This document shows positions 21,710 through 29,458 of a DNA stretch of 33,448 bases, one piece after another. Origin of the DNA: Streptomyces coryli (GTDB taxonomy: Bacteria > Actinomycetota > Actinomycetes > Streptomycetales > Streptomycetaceae). The stretch lies in contig NZ_JAAKZV010000069.1 of the NCBI RefSeq assembly GCF_011044975.1, forward strand, positions 1-33,448, in the 5' to 3' direction. Below the pieces are notes generated by a model. The model had not been told where the DNA came from. It was given only the letters and a program-made list of their open reading frames with translations, and ran no database searches. Position numbers and translations under genes: made by a program. Position 1 is the first letter of the stretch. Every line of letters starts with the position of its first letter.

Positions 21710-22036
21710 TCACTCGTCGTGTTCCTGCGGCGGCAGTGCCGCGATGACCGGGTGGTCCTTCTCGATCAGACCGAGCTTCGAGGCGCCGCCCGGGGAGCCG
21801 AGGTCGTCGAAGAACTCCACATTGGCCTTGTAGTAGTCCTTCCACTCCTCAGGAGTGTCGTCCTCGTAAAAGATCGCCTCGACCGGGCAGACCGGCTCGC
21901 AGGCCCCGCAGTCGACGCATTCGTCCGGGTGGATGTACAAGGACCGCTGGCCCTCGTAGATGCAGTCGACGGGGCACTCCTCGATGCAGGCCTTGTCCTT
22001 CAGGTCGACACAAGGCTCTGCGATGACGTAGGTCAC
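21710..22036 (-). CDS. fdxA: 7Fe ferredoxin [3Fe-4S][4Fe-4S]
   Basis: A 108-residue ferredoxin. Cys9, Cys17 and Cys50 are placed to hold the [3Fe-4S] cluster; Cys21, Cys40, Cys43 and Cys46 the [4Fe-4S] cluster (VDCGACEPVCPVEAI). An extra Cys25 is as in many 7Fe ferredoxins. It is a soluble low-potential electron carrier; partners cannot be told from sequence. The start is GTG 22036 with GAGGAGGAA upstream; the frame runs on to 22141 but that extension does not resemble ferredoxin. It lies immediately upstream of dapC, as in mycobacteria (fdxC). Confidence 0.96.
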   Translation of the reverse strand: MTYVIAEPCVDLKDKACIEECPVDCIYEGQRSLYIHPDECVDCGACEPVCPVEAIFYEDDTPEEWKDYYKANVEFFDDLGSPGGASKLGLIEKDHPVIAALPPQEHDE

Positions 22037-22108
22037 GCTGTCGTTCCTCCTCGATACGGGCTGGTGCCACTGGGCGCGCGGGAGCGCGGCGTCGTCGATG
22101 CCCGCGTC

Positions 22109-22114
22109 TAGTAT
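22109..22114 (+). promoter_or_regulatory. Putative -10 hexamer of the GNAT gene
   Basis: TAGTAT is a near-consensus -10 on the plus strand, about 45 nt before the GTG at 22159. On the minus strand the overlapping GATACT (22115-22110) could serve the divergent ferredoxin gene. No strong -35 is seen for either. Confidence 0.4.
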
Positions 22115-22158
22115 CTCCGTTCCCGGGTCCGGAACGAACAAGAGGGGCGGACAGCGCT

Positions 22159-23202
22159 GTGGAATTCACCACTCGGGGACTCCTGGAAGTCCGCATCACC
22201 CCGGCTGACGTGGGAAAACGCGTCTCGGTGCGGCTCCTGACCGGGTCCCCGGAGCCCGCCGCGCGGTTCACGGATGTCATCGGCGTGCTCACATCGTGGG
22301 ACGCGGGCATCCTGCGTCTCACCAGGCGGGACGGGGAGATCGTCCGGATCGCGGAGGACACTCTGGTGGCGGGGAAGGTGGTGCCCGCCGCGCCGGCGCG
22401 GCGGCGGGGTCCGGCGGCGTCCGCCGAGGAGCTCACCCGGGTGGCGGCCCGCGGCTGGCCCGGGGTGGAGACAGAACGTCTCGGCGGCTGGGAGCTGCGC
22501 GCCTCGGGCGGCTTTACGAGCCGGGCCAACTCGGTGCTGGCGCTCGGCGACCCGGGGCTGCCACTGGACGACGCGCTGGCGCGGGTGCACGCGTGGTACG
22601 CGGAGCGGGGGCTGCCGGCGCTGGTCCAGGTGTCGACGGGCGCGGCGGACACGGAGGACCGGCTGGCGGCGGAGCTGGATGAACGGGGCTGGGGGATGCG
22701 CCGGCAGGCGCTGCTGCAGGTCGGCGCGCTGGCGCGGGTCGCCGATGAGGCGGCGGGGCCGGGAGCAGCCGCGGGGCCCGGGGAGACCGTGGGATCCGGG
22801 GAGGCCGTGCAGCTGTCCCGTACCACCGACGGCTCCTGGCTCTCCCTCTATAACCGCGCCGCCGCCATGCCGCCGGAGGCGGAAGCGGTACTGCACGGCG
22901 GGCCGTCCGTCTGGTTCGCGACCGTGCCCGGCGACGAGGAGGGCGCCCCGGCCGCCATCGGCCGCTGCGTCGTCGACGGCCGCTGGGCCGGCTTCGCCGC
23001 CGTCGAGGTGGCGCCCGCGTACCGCCGCCGCGGTCTCGCCACCGCCGTGATGGCGGCGCTGGCCGCGCGGGCCCTGGACGAGGGCGCCTCGGCGGCGTAT
23101 CTCCAGGTGGAACCGGACAACGAAGCCGCGCTGGCGCTCTACGACCGGCTCGGCTTCAGCACCCATCACGCGTACCACTACCGGATCAGGCCCGGGGACT
23201 GA
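22159..23202 (+). CDS. GNAT-family N-acetyltransferase with SH3-like N-terminal domain
   Basis: A 347-residue protein. The first 75 residues (LLEVRITPADVGKRVSVRLL, then VIGVLTSWDAGILRLTRRDG) look like a small SH3/Sm-like beta barrel. The C-terminal GNAT domain has the acetyl-CoA-binding signature YRRRGLATAVMAALA, followed by YLQVEPDNEAALALYDRLGF. It should acetylate an amine on an unknown small molecule or protein. GTG 22159 is preceded by GAGGGG at a long spacing of about 13 nt, so initiation may be weak. The stop is 2 nt before the ATG of the SirB1-like gene, so the two are co-translated. Confidence 0.88.
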   Translation: MEFTTRGLLEVRITPADVGKRVSVRLLTGSPEPAARFTDVIGVLTSWDAGILRLTRRDGEIVRIAEDTLVAGKVVPAAPARRRGPAASAEELTRVAARGWPGVETERLGGWELRASGGFTSRANSVLALGDPGLPLDDALARVHAWYAERGLPALVQVSTGAADTEDRLAAELDERGWGMRRQALLQVGALARVADEAAGPGAAAGPGETVGSGEAVQLSRTTDGSWLSLYNRAAAMPPEAEAVLHGGPSVWFATVPGDEEGAPAAIGRCVVDGRWAGFAAVEVAPAYRRRGLATAVMAALAARALDEGASAAYLQVEPDNEAALALYDRLGFSTHHAYHYRIRPGD

Positions 23203-23204
23203 GC

Positions 23205-24035
23205 ATGGAGCCACGGCAGGAGTTCGCCGACGAGGCGCGGGCCGAGCGGCCCGACCTGGCCCGGCTGTGCCTGCTGATCGGCGCCGTCGCCGACCCGGAC
23301 CTCGGTGAACAGGGCATCGACGCCGCGCAGATGGAGCTCGACGAGCTGGCCGGGCGGCTCCCGTACCGGCCGGGCAGCCCGCACTCCTGGGCGGACGCCG
23401 CGGCCCGGCTGCTCGGGGAGGAGTGCGGCTTCCGCGGCGCGCCCGCGGACTACCGGCGGCTGGAGTCGTCGCTGCTGCACGAGGTGCTGCGGCGGCGGCG
23501 CGGGCTGCCGATCCTGCTGTCGGTGGTGTGGATCGAGGTGTGCCGGCGGGCCGGCGCGCCGGTCTACGGGGTGGCGCTGCCCGGGCACTTCGTCGTCGGC
23601 TTCGGCGATCCGGGCACGGCGGCCGGCGACTCGCTGGTGCTGGCCGACCCGTTCGACGGCGGCCGCCCGCTGGCCGACCGGGACGCGGAGCTGCTGGTGG
23701 TCGGCGCGACCGGGGCGGGCCTGACGCCGTCGATGCTGCGGCCCGCGGACCCGCTGGAAATAGTGCTGCGGATCCTGAACAACATCCGCGCCTGGGCCGC
23801 CTCCCGCCCCGAGCGCACGGACGTCCAGCTGTGGGCGCTGGACCTGTCCCTGCTGCTGCCCGCCCACCCGGCGCGGCTGCGCTACGAGCGGGCGCGGCTG
23901 CTGGTGGAGCGGGGCGAGTTCGCGGACGGGGCGCGCGAGCTGGAGGAGTACGCGTCGGTGGTCGCGGAGGTGGAGCCGGGGGCGGCGGAACGGGTGCGCC
24001 GGGAAGCCCGGTTGGCCCGGGCGCGATTGAACTGA
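23205..24035 (+). CDS. SirB1/transglutaminase-like family protein
   Basis: A 276-residue cytoplasmic protein. It has the SirB1 N-terminal domain: LLHEVLRRRRGLPILLSVVWIEVCRRAG, then GVALPGHFVVGF. Cys and His in these segments match the transglutaminase-like layout, although an enzymatic role is not proven. The C-terminal half is helical and TPR-like (RLRYERARLLVERGEFADGARELEEYASV). ATG 23205 follows the GNAT stop by 2 nt, indicating coupling. It ends before a G/C-rich hairpin shared with the response-regulator gene. Confidence 0.88.
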   Translation: MEPRQEFADEARAERPDLARLCLLIGAVADPDLGEQGIDAAQMELDELAGRLPYRPGSPHSWADAAARLLGEECGFRGAPADYRRLESSLLHEVLRRRRGLPILLSVVWIEVCRRAGAPVYGVALPGHFVVGFGDPGTAAGDSLVLADPFDGGRPLADRDAELLVVGATGAGLTPSMLRPADPLEIVLRILNNIRAWAASRPERTDVQLWALDLSLLLPAHPARLRYERARLLVERGEFADGARELEEYASVVAEVEPGAAERVRREARLARARLN

Positions 24036-24046
24036 CGGCGGATTCC

Positions 24047-24061
24047 GGGGGCTCCGCCCCC
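24047..24061. terminator. GGGGGCTCCGCCCCC hairpin
   Basis: GGGGGC-TCC-GCCCCC followed by AGACCCCC, between the convergent SirB1-like and response-regulator genes. This motif is a very common intergenic palindrome of Streptomyces chromosomes (from general knowledge) and probably acts as a terminator. Confidence 0.7.
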
Positions 24062-24078
24062 AGACCCCCGATCGCCGC

Positions 24079-24684
24079 TTACAGCCAGCCCTTGTCGCGG
24101 GCGATCCGCACCGCGTCGGCGCGGTTCCGCGCCCCAGTCTTCTGGATCGCCGTCGACAGATAGTTGCGTACGGTCCCGTGCGACAGGTGCAGCGCCTGGG
24201 CCACCTCGGCGTTCGAGGCGCCGTCCGCGGCGGCCCGCAGCACGTCCCGCTCCCGCTCGGTGAGCGGGCTCGCCCCGTCCGCGAGGGCGGCCGCCGCCAG
24301 GGCCGGGTCGATGACCCGCTCCCCGCGCAGCACGCGGCGGACCGCGTCCGCGAGCTCGGCGGCGGGGGCGTCCTTCACCAGGAACGCGTCGGCGCCCGAC
24401 TCCATCGCGCGGCGCAGATAGCCGGGCCGCCCGAAGGTGGTGAGGATGACGACCTTGAGGCCGGGCAGCGCGTCCCGTAGCTCCGCGGCGGCGTCGAGGC
24501 CGGTGCGGCCGGGCATTTCGATGTCGAGCAGTGCCACATCGGGCTCGGCGCTACGGGCCGCCTCCAGCACCTCGTCGCCGCGCGACACCTGTGCGACGAC
24601 GTCGAGGTCGTCCTCGAGCGACAACAGCGCGGCGAGCGCCTCGCGCACCATGGCCTGGTCTTCGGCGAGGAGCACGCGGATCAT
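24079..24684 (-). CDS. NarL/LuxR-family response regulator
   Basis: A 201-residue two-component regulator. The receiver domain has Asp54 as phosphoacceptor (DVALLDIEMPG), the acidic pair Glu8-Asp9, and the switch Thr/Lys segments VVILTTF and FLVKDA. The LuxR-type HTH (SPLTERERDVLRAAADGASNAEVAQALHLS, then GTVRNYLSTAIQKTG) occupies the C-terminus. Its ATG at 24684 overlaps the histidine-kinase stop by 4 nt (ATGA). It is last in the operon ABC ATPase, permease, kinase, regulator, and probably controls that operon. A TGACA-GA-TGTCA palindrome upstream of the first gene is a candidate site. Confidence 0.95.
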   Translation of the reverse strand: MIRVLLAEDQAMVREALAALLSLEDDLDVVAQVSRGDEVLEAARSAEPDVALLDIEMPGRTGLDAAAELRDALPGLKVVILTTFGRPGYLRRAMESGADAFLVKDAPAAELADAVRRVLRGERVIDPALAAAALADGASPLTERERDVLRAAADGASNAEVAQALHLSHGTVRNYLSTAIQKTGARNRADAVRIARDKGWL

Positions 24685-25868
24685 GCCGGCGAGCTTATCC
24701 GCGCCAGGGGCACGTAGGCGCGCAACGCGAACCCGCCCCGCGCCCCAGGACCGGTCTCCAGCCGCCCGTCCGCCAGCACCAGCCGCTCCGACAGCCCGGC
24801 AAGCCCGTTGCCCTCGCCGCCCGCGGGCCCCACCCCGTCGTCCACGACGGACAGGCACACCTCGCCGTCGACGGTGACGGACACCGCGATCTCGCAGCGC
24901 CCCGCGTCCGCGTGCCGGACCACGTTCGTCACCGCCTCCTTCAACGCCCAGGCCAGCGCGGCCTCCCCGTCCCGCGACAGCGCCTCCGGCAGCTCGACCG
25001 CGTCGGCCACCACCTCGACCCCGCTCGTCGCCAGCGCGACCCGCGCGCCGGCCAGCTCCACCGCGAACTGCGGCCGCCGGTAGCCCGACACCGCCTCCCG
25101 TACGTCCACCAGCGCCTGCCGCGAGACCTTCTCGATGTCCGCCACCTGCGCCGCCGCGTCCGCGGGCCGCTCCGGGAGCATCCGCCCGGCCAGCTCGCTC
25201 TTCAGCGTGATCAGCGACAGCGAGTGGCCGAGTAGGTCGTGCAGGTCGCGGGCGAGGCGCAGCCGCTCCTCGCTCGCCGCGAGTTCGGCGACCGCCGCCC
25301 GCGCCTCGCGCAGCTTGCGCACGGTGAGCACGATCTGCCGTACGCCGACCATCGCGAAGCCGCCGAGCAGGGTGGGGATGAGCAGCCCGGGCAGCAGGTC
25401 GCGGTTCTCGTCGAGATGCAGGCCGATCCCGGCCAGCACGGCGGCGCACGCCGGGATCGCCCACTGCGCGTGCCGGGTCGGCAGCACCGCGCCGCAGGCC
25501 ACCGTGGTGTAGACGAAGAGCACCAGCCACGCCTCGCCGAGCCCGTACGACAGCAGCACCGACAGCGCGGCCATCGCCGCGAGGACGCCGTACAGCCAGC
25601 GCGGGTGATCCTGGTCCTTCGTACGGAAGACGAGCGCGAGGTACGTCACGATGAACCCGGCCAGGCCGACCCAGCCGATGACCGTGGCCACCGCCGTATG
25701 CCCGCCGTCGAGCAAATCGCCGACGGGCGCGGCGAGATAGACCATCCAGATCGAGACCCACGCCAGCTTGATCAGGAACTGCTTGCGGGTCACCGGCGGC
25801 CGGCCGATCGCCGGCAGGGTGTCGTCGTCGACGTTCCGCCAGGGCGGCCAGCTCTTCTCAGCGGGCAT
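24681..25868 (-). CDS. Sensor histidine kinase, DesK/NarX-like
   Basis: A 395-residue kinase with about five to six membrane helices in the first 180 residues (for example AVATVIGWVGLAGFIVTYLALVF and WLVLFVYTTVACGAV) and almost no extracellular sensor domain. The HisKA_3 box has His210 in ARDLHDLLGHSLSLI. The C-terminal ATPase has the N box WALKEAVTNVVRHA and the G box VVDDGVGPAGGEGNGLAGLSERL. Kinases with this layout, such as DesK, often sense membrane state or a transporter partner. The ATG at 25868 is 3 nt after the ABC permease stop. It acts with the coupled response regulator. Confidence 0.94.
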   Translation of the reverse strand: MPAEKSWPPWRNVDDDTLPAIGRPPVTRKQFLIKLAWVSIWMVYLAAPVGDLLDGGHTAVATVIGWVGLAGFIVTYLALVFRTKDQDHPRWLYGVLAAMAALSVLLSYGLGEAWLVLFVYTTVACGAVLPTRHAQWAIPACAAVLAGIGLHLDENRDLLPGLLIPTLLGGFAMVGVRQIVLTVRKLREARAAVAELAASEERLRLARDLHDLLGHSLSLITLKSELAGRMLPERPADAAAQVADIEKVSRQALVDVREAVSGYRRPQFAVELAGARVALATSGVEVVADAVELPEALSRDGEAALAWALKEAVTNVVRHADAGRCEIAVSVTVDGEVCLSVVDDGVGPAGGEGNGLAGLSERLVLADGRLETGPGARGGFALRAYVPLARISSPA

Positions 25869-25871
25869 TGC

Positions 25872-26606
25872 TCACGCCTTCCGCGTGTCGCGTCGGTACA
25901 GCCAGGCTGCCAGCGCGACGAAGGCGATCAGCCACGCTGCCAGCACCGCGATATCTGCCGCATGCGGTCCGCCGCCGGCCTCGATGGCCTGGCCAAGGGC
26001 AGCGTAATGGTGCGTGGGCAGGATGTCGGCGACCGTCTGCAGCACGTCCGGGAAGGTGGTGAACGGCACCCACAGGCCGCCGAGCATCGCCAGGGTGAAG
26101 TACACGACCATGGCGACGGGCCGGACGGCGTCGCCGGTGACCAGATAGCCGATGGCGACGCCGAGCGCCGCGAAGACGAAGCTGCCCACCCAGGTCGCCA
26201 GGCCGATCGCCGGCCACTGCCAGGCGTCGAGCCGGACGCCCTTGACCGTGGCGCCGGTGATCAGCACGAGCACGATCGAGGGCAGCGTGACCGTGGCGGC
26301 CGCGGCGATCTTCGCCACGACATACCCGCGCCCGGGCAGCGGCGTCAGCCGCAGCTGCCGCACCCAGCCGGAGTCGCGCTCCTTGGCGATACGCTCGCTG
26401 TTGGTCAGCAGCACGGCGGTCAGGGCGCCGAAGGCGGCCATGGACACCATGAAGTACTCGGCCATGTCCAGGCCGGTGCCCTGGATCGCGTCATTGCCGC
26501 CCGCGGTGATCAGCAGGTACAGCCCCGCCGGATAAATCACCGAGAAGAACATGTACTTCTTGTTGCGCAGGCTGCGCAGCACCTCGAGCTTGATGAGCGT
26601 CTTCAC
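25872..26606 (-). CDS. ABC-2 type transporter permease
   Basis: A 244-residue integral membrane protein with six predicted helices (for example YMFFSVIYPAGLYLLITAG, VTLPSIVLVLITGATV and AAWLIAFVALAAWLY) and the ABC-2 permease pattern near LPTHHYAALG. With the ATPase encoded just upstream it should form an exporter of a lipid, antibiotic or other hydrophobic compound. The start is GTG 26606, which overlaps the ATPase stop by 4 nt (GTGA). A longer frame to 26792 only overlaps the ATPase gene and is rejected. Confidence 0.93.
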   Translation of the reverse strand: MKTLIKLEVLRSLRNKKYMFFSVIYPAGLYLLITAGGNDAIQGTGLDMAEYFMVSMAAFGALTAVLLTNSERIAKERDSGWVRQLRLTPLPGRGYVVAKIAAAATVTLPSIVLVLITGATVKGVRLDAWQWPAIGLATWVGSFVFAALGVAIGYLVTGDAVRPVAMVVYFTLAMLGGLWVPFTTFPDVLQTVADILPTHHYAALGQAIEAGGGPHAADIAVLAAWLIAFVALAAWLYRRDTRKA

Positions 26607-27514
26607 TTGTCCTCGTCCTCCGCGGTGGTGATGGCGATGAACGCCTGCTCCAGGCCGAGCCCGGAGACCTCCAGGCCGCGCGGGTAGAGCCCGGCGGCAT
26701 AGAGCGCGTGCACGGTGGCGTCGGCGTCGCCGGACTGCATGCGTACTGTCCGACCGGACACCTCGAAGTGCCGCAACTCCGGCAAATCGCACAGCACTTC
26801 CTCCGGAACCGGACCGTCCAGATCGAAGGCGATCCGCCGCGCCCCCGCCCGCGCCTTGATCTCGGCGGCGGTGCCGTCGGCGAGCAGCCGCCCGCGGTGC
26901 AGTACGAGCACCCGGTCGGCGACCTCGTCGGCCTCCTCCAGGTAGTGGGTGGCGAACAGCACCGTCCGCCCCTGCGCGGCCTGCGCCCGCATCGCCGCCC
27001 AGAAGGCCTGGCGCGCGGAGACGTCCATGCCGGTCGTCGGCTCGTCGAGGACGATCAGGTCGGAGTCGCCCGCGGTGGCGAGCGCGAACCGCACCCGCTG
27101 CTGCTGGCCGCCGGAGAGCTTCTCCACCAGCCGGTCGCCGATCTCCGCGATGCCGGCGGCGGCCAGCACCTGATCCACGGGATACGGGCGCGGGTGCAAG
27201 TCGCAGGCGAGGCGCACCAGTTCGCGCACCTTCACCCCCTCCATCAGCCCGCCGCTCTGCAGCATCGCGCCGACCTTCCCGGCCGCGATCGCCGCGCGCG
27301 GCGTGGTGCCGAAGAGCTCGACGCGGCCGGCGTCGGGGTTACGGAGCCCGAGCAGCAGGTCGAGGGTGGTGGACTTGCCGGCCCCGTTGGGACCGAGAAG
27401 GGCGACGGTCTCGCCGGGGTGCAGCGTGACGGAGAGGCCGGCGACGGCCCGTACCGGACCAAAGGCTTTACCCACGCCTTCGAAGGCGACCGCGGCTGTA
27501 GTGGTGATGGTCAT
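26603..27514 (-). CDS. ABC transporter ATP-binding protein (exporter type)
   Basis: A 303-residue ATPase with Walker A GPNGAGKST, signature LSGGQQQR, Walker B LIVLDEPTTGMD and the H-loop ATHYLEE. A C-terminal extension (about residues 225-303) is typical of drug or antibiotic ABC-2 ATPases. It powers the permease encoded directly downstream. The start is ATG 27514 with a weak GGGTGG ribosome-binding site. It is the first gene of a four-gene operon that also encodes a kinase and response regulator, a common arrangement for inducible detoxification or lipid export systems. Confidence 0.94.
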   Translation of the reverse strand: MTITTTAAVAFEGVGKAFGPVRAVAGLSVTLHPGETVALLGPNGAGKSTTLDLLLGLRNPDAGRVELFGTTPRAAIAAGKVGAMLQSGGLMEGVKVRELVRLACDLHPRPYPVDQVLAAAGIAEIGDRLVEKLSGGQQQRVRFALATAGDSDLIVLDEPTTGMDVSARQAFWAAMRAQAAQGRTVLFATHYLEEADEVADRVLVLHRGRLLADGTAAEIKARAGARRIAFDLDGPVPEEVLCDLPELRHFEVSGRTVRMQSGDADATVHALYAAGLYPRGLEVSGLGLEQAFIAITTAEDEDK

Positions 27515-27745
27515 GGCACCACCCTGCGGCCCCCCAGGGGGTGCGCGGCAGTGCCGTCGATCCGGTCCTTGAGATGACAGATGTCAGTGTCGCGGACGGT
27601 CCTGAAGGTTTATTTCAATCTCATCAAGGTCGATGAAAGTAACTTCCCAAACCGCTGCGCCACCAGCAAGCTCACTCCCGCGGGACATGACATTCCCATG
27701 AACATTTTGCGCGGGATCGCCCCGTGTGCCTTGAGGAGGTCGGCT
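27515..27745. other. Intergenic region between the ABC/two-component operon and the peptide importer
   Basis: 231 bp shared by two divergent operons. It holds a TGACA-GA-TGTCA palindrome (27575-27586) nearer the minus operon, and an AT-rich patch (27608-27650) with TTATTTCAATC and TAACTT but no hexamer pair at standard spacing. The importer side ends with the GAGGAGG ribosome-binding site of the binding-protein gene. Confidence 0.5.
27575..27586. promoter_or_regulatory. TGACA-GA-TGTCA palindrome, candidate response-regulator site
   Basis: A perfect 5-2-5 inverted repeat 61-72 bp upstream of the ABC ATPase ATG. LuxR-type response regulators bind as dimers to such sites, and autoregulation of ABC plus two-component operons is common. 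Which regulator binds here is not known. Confidence 0.4.
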
Positions 27746-29362
27746 ATGAGACGTTGGCGAGGCGCAGCCCCGCTGTTCGCCGTGGTTGCGGCGAGCAGCC
27801 TGGTGCTGACGGCGTGCGGCGACGACGGCGGCGGCGAGGGGGACAAGGGCAAGACGGGCGGCACCTTCGTCGAGGGGATCAACGAACCCGACAATCTGAC
27901 GCCCGGGTTCACCACCAGCTCGTACTCGTCGACGGTCATCAACGCCCTCTTCGACCCGCTGACCGAGCTGACCCCGCAGGGCAAGGTCAAGATGCTCGAC
28001 GCGCAGTCGGTCGAATCGACGGACCAGCAGAACTGGACCGTCAAGCTCCGCAAGGGCAGCAAGTTCTCCAACGGCGACCCGGTCACCGCCGAGTCGTACG
28101 TGGACGCCTGGAACAACGCCGCCTACGGCCCCAACGGCGCCGCCGCGAACTACTACTTCGCGAACATCGACGGCTACGACGCGCTGAACCCGGAGGAGGG
28201 CAAGCCGAAGGAGAAGACGCTGTCCGGCCTCAAGGTCGTCGACAAGCAGACCTTCACGGTGAAGCTGACCGGCAAGTTCAGCGACTACCCGCTCACCCTC
28301 GCCACCCCCTTCGCCTTCGCGCCGCTGCCGAAGGAGGCCCTGGACAACCCGAAGGCCTTCAAGGAGAACCCGGTCGGCAACGGGCCGTTCCAGATGGACG
28401 GCAAGTGGGAGCACAACCAGCAGATCAAGGTCAAGAAGACCAAGGGCTACACGGGCACCCGCAAGCCGAAGGTCGACGGCGTCACCTTCCGCGTCTACAC
28501 CAGCGACGACACCCAGTACAACGACGTCCTGGGCGGCGGCCTCGACATCGGCACCGTGCCCGCCAACAAGGTCAAGGCGGCCAAGCAGCAGGTCGGCGAC
28601 CGGCTGCAGACGATCCCCGCCGGCACCATGGACTACCTCGGCTTCCCGCTGTTCGAGAAGAAGTACCAGAGCGCGGACCTGCGCAAGGCGATCTCCATGG
28701 CGATCGACCGCGAGGGCATCGTCAAGGCGGTCTACGACAACGGCTTCAAGCCGATGAAGTCGCTGACCCCGCCGATCGTCCCCGGCTACCAGGCCGACGC
28801 CTGCGGCGAGTTCTGCGAGTACGACCCCGCCAAGGCGAAGGCGCTGCTGAAGAAGGCCGGCGGCTTCGAGGGCGACCTCACGCTGTGGTTCTCCAACGCC
28901 GACCCCACGTACGAGAAGTGGATGCGGATCGTTGCCCAGAACCTGAAGGACAACCTCGGCATCAACGCCAAGTTCAAGAAGGTCCCGGACTCCGACTACC
29001 TGACCACGCTGAACGAGGCGAAGCAGAACGGCCCGTACCGCAACAACTGGGTGATGGACTACCCGAGCGCCGAGAACTACCTCGCGAGCATGTGGGGCGT
29101 CGGCAACCGGATGGGCTGGAAGGGCAAGACGCACGACAAGTTCAACAAGCTCATCGACGAGGCCAAGGCCGCCGGCACCGACAGCGAGCGGGAGGCCAAG
29201 TACAACGAGGCCCAGCAGATCGCGATCGACGAGATGCCGATGGCCCCGCTGTGGAACTGGCAGAACTTCACCATCGCCTCCGAGAAGCTCGGCGAGGTGC
29301 CGATCGATTCGTACGCCTATGACGGCAACGGCGTCCGGATCGAGGACGTGACCGTCAAGTAA
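27746..29362 (+). CDS. Peptide ABC transporter substrate-binding lipoprotein
   Basis: A 538-residue SBP family 5 protein. The signal peptide ends in a lipobox LVLTAC with lipidated Cys24. The mature protein has the family segments FVEGINEPDNLTPGF, INALFDPLTEL and WTVKLRKGSKFSNGDPVTAESYVDAWN. Later come ENPVGNGPFQMDGKW, LRKAISMAIDREGIVKAVYDNG and a C-terminal MAPLWNWQNFTIAS. It binds oligo- or dipeptides (or a related ligand) outside the membrane and delivers them to the permease pair. ATG 27746 has GAGGAGG 6 nt upstream; an earlier frame start lacks a signal sequence. Lysine use is high for this GC content, as is usual for abundant extracellular binding proteins. A hairpin follows it. Confidence 0.95.
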   Translation: MRRWRGAAPLFAVVAASSLVLTACGDDGGGEGDKGKTGGTFVEGINEPDNLTPGFTTSSYSSTVINALFDPLTELTPQGKVKMLDAQSVESTDQQNWTVKLRKGSKFSNGDPVTAESYVDAWNNAAYGPNGAAANYYFANIDGYDALNPEEGKPKEKTLSGLKVVDKQTFTVKLTGKFSDYPLTLATPFAFAPLPKEALDNPKAFKENPVGNGPFQMDGKWEHNQQIKVKKTKGYTGTRKPKVDGVTFRVYTSDDTQYNDVLGGGLDIGTVPANKVKAAKQQVGDRLQTIPAGTMDYLGFPLFEKKYQSADLRKAISMAIDREGIVKAVYDNGFKPMKSLTPPIVPGYQADACGEFCEYDPAKAKALLKKAGGFEGDLTLWFSNADPTYEKWMRIVAQNLKDNLGINAKFKKVPDSDYLTTLNEAKQNGPYRNNWVMDYPSAENYLASMWGVGNRMGWKGKTHDKFNKLIDEAKAAGTDSEREAKYNEAQQIAIDEMPMAPLWNWQNFTIASEKLGEVPIDSYAYDGNGVRIEDVTVK

Positions 29363-29379
29363 CCCCCGTACGGAACGCG

Positions 29380-29416
29380 GCGAGGACGGTGCCGAGCACC
29401 ACGGCTCCGTCCTCGC
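29380..29416 (+). terminator. Attenuator-like hairpin between binding-protein and permease genes
   Basis: A 10-bp stem (GCGAGGACGG, 29380-29389, with 29407-29416), a T-T mismatch, and an inner 4-bp stem (GCCG/CGGC, 29391-29394 with 29402-29405). It lies 17 nt after the binding-protein stop and 42 nt before the permease start. Partial termination here, or 3' protection, would give more binding protein than permease. Confidence 0.65.
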
Positions 29417-29458
29417 TCGCGTCTGCACCCCCGCATTACGGAAGGAGGCGAGTGCGGC

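Noticed and set aside
22037-22141. N-terminal extension of the ferredoxin
   Set aside because: The extra 35 codons do not resemble ferredoxin and GTG 22036 has a strong GAGGAGG ribosome-binding site.
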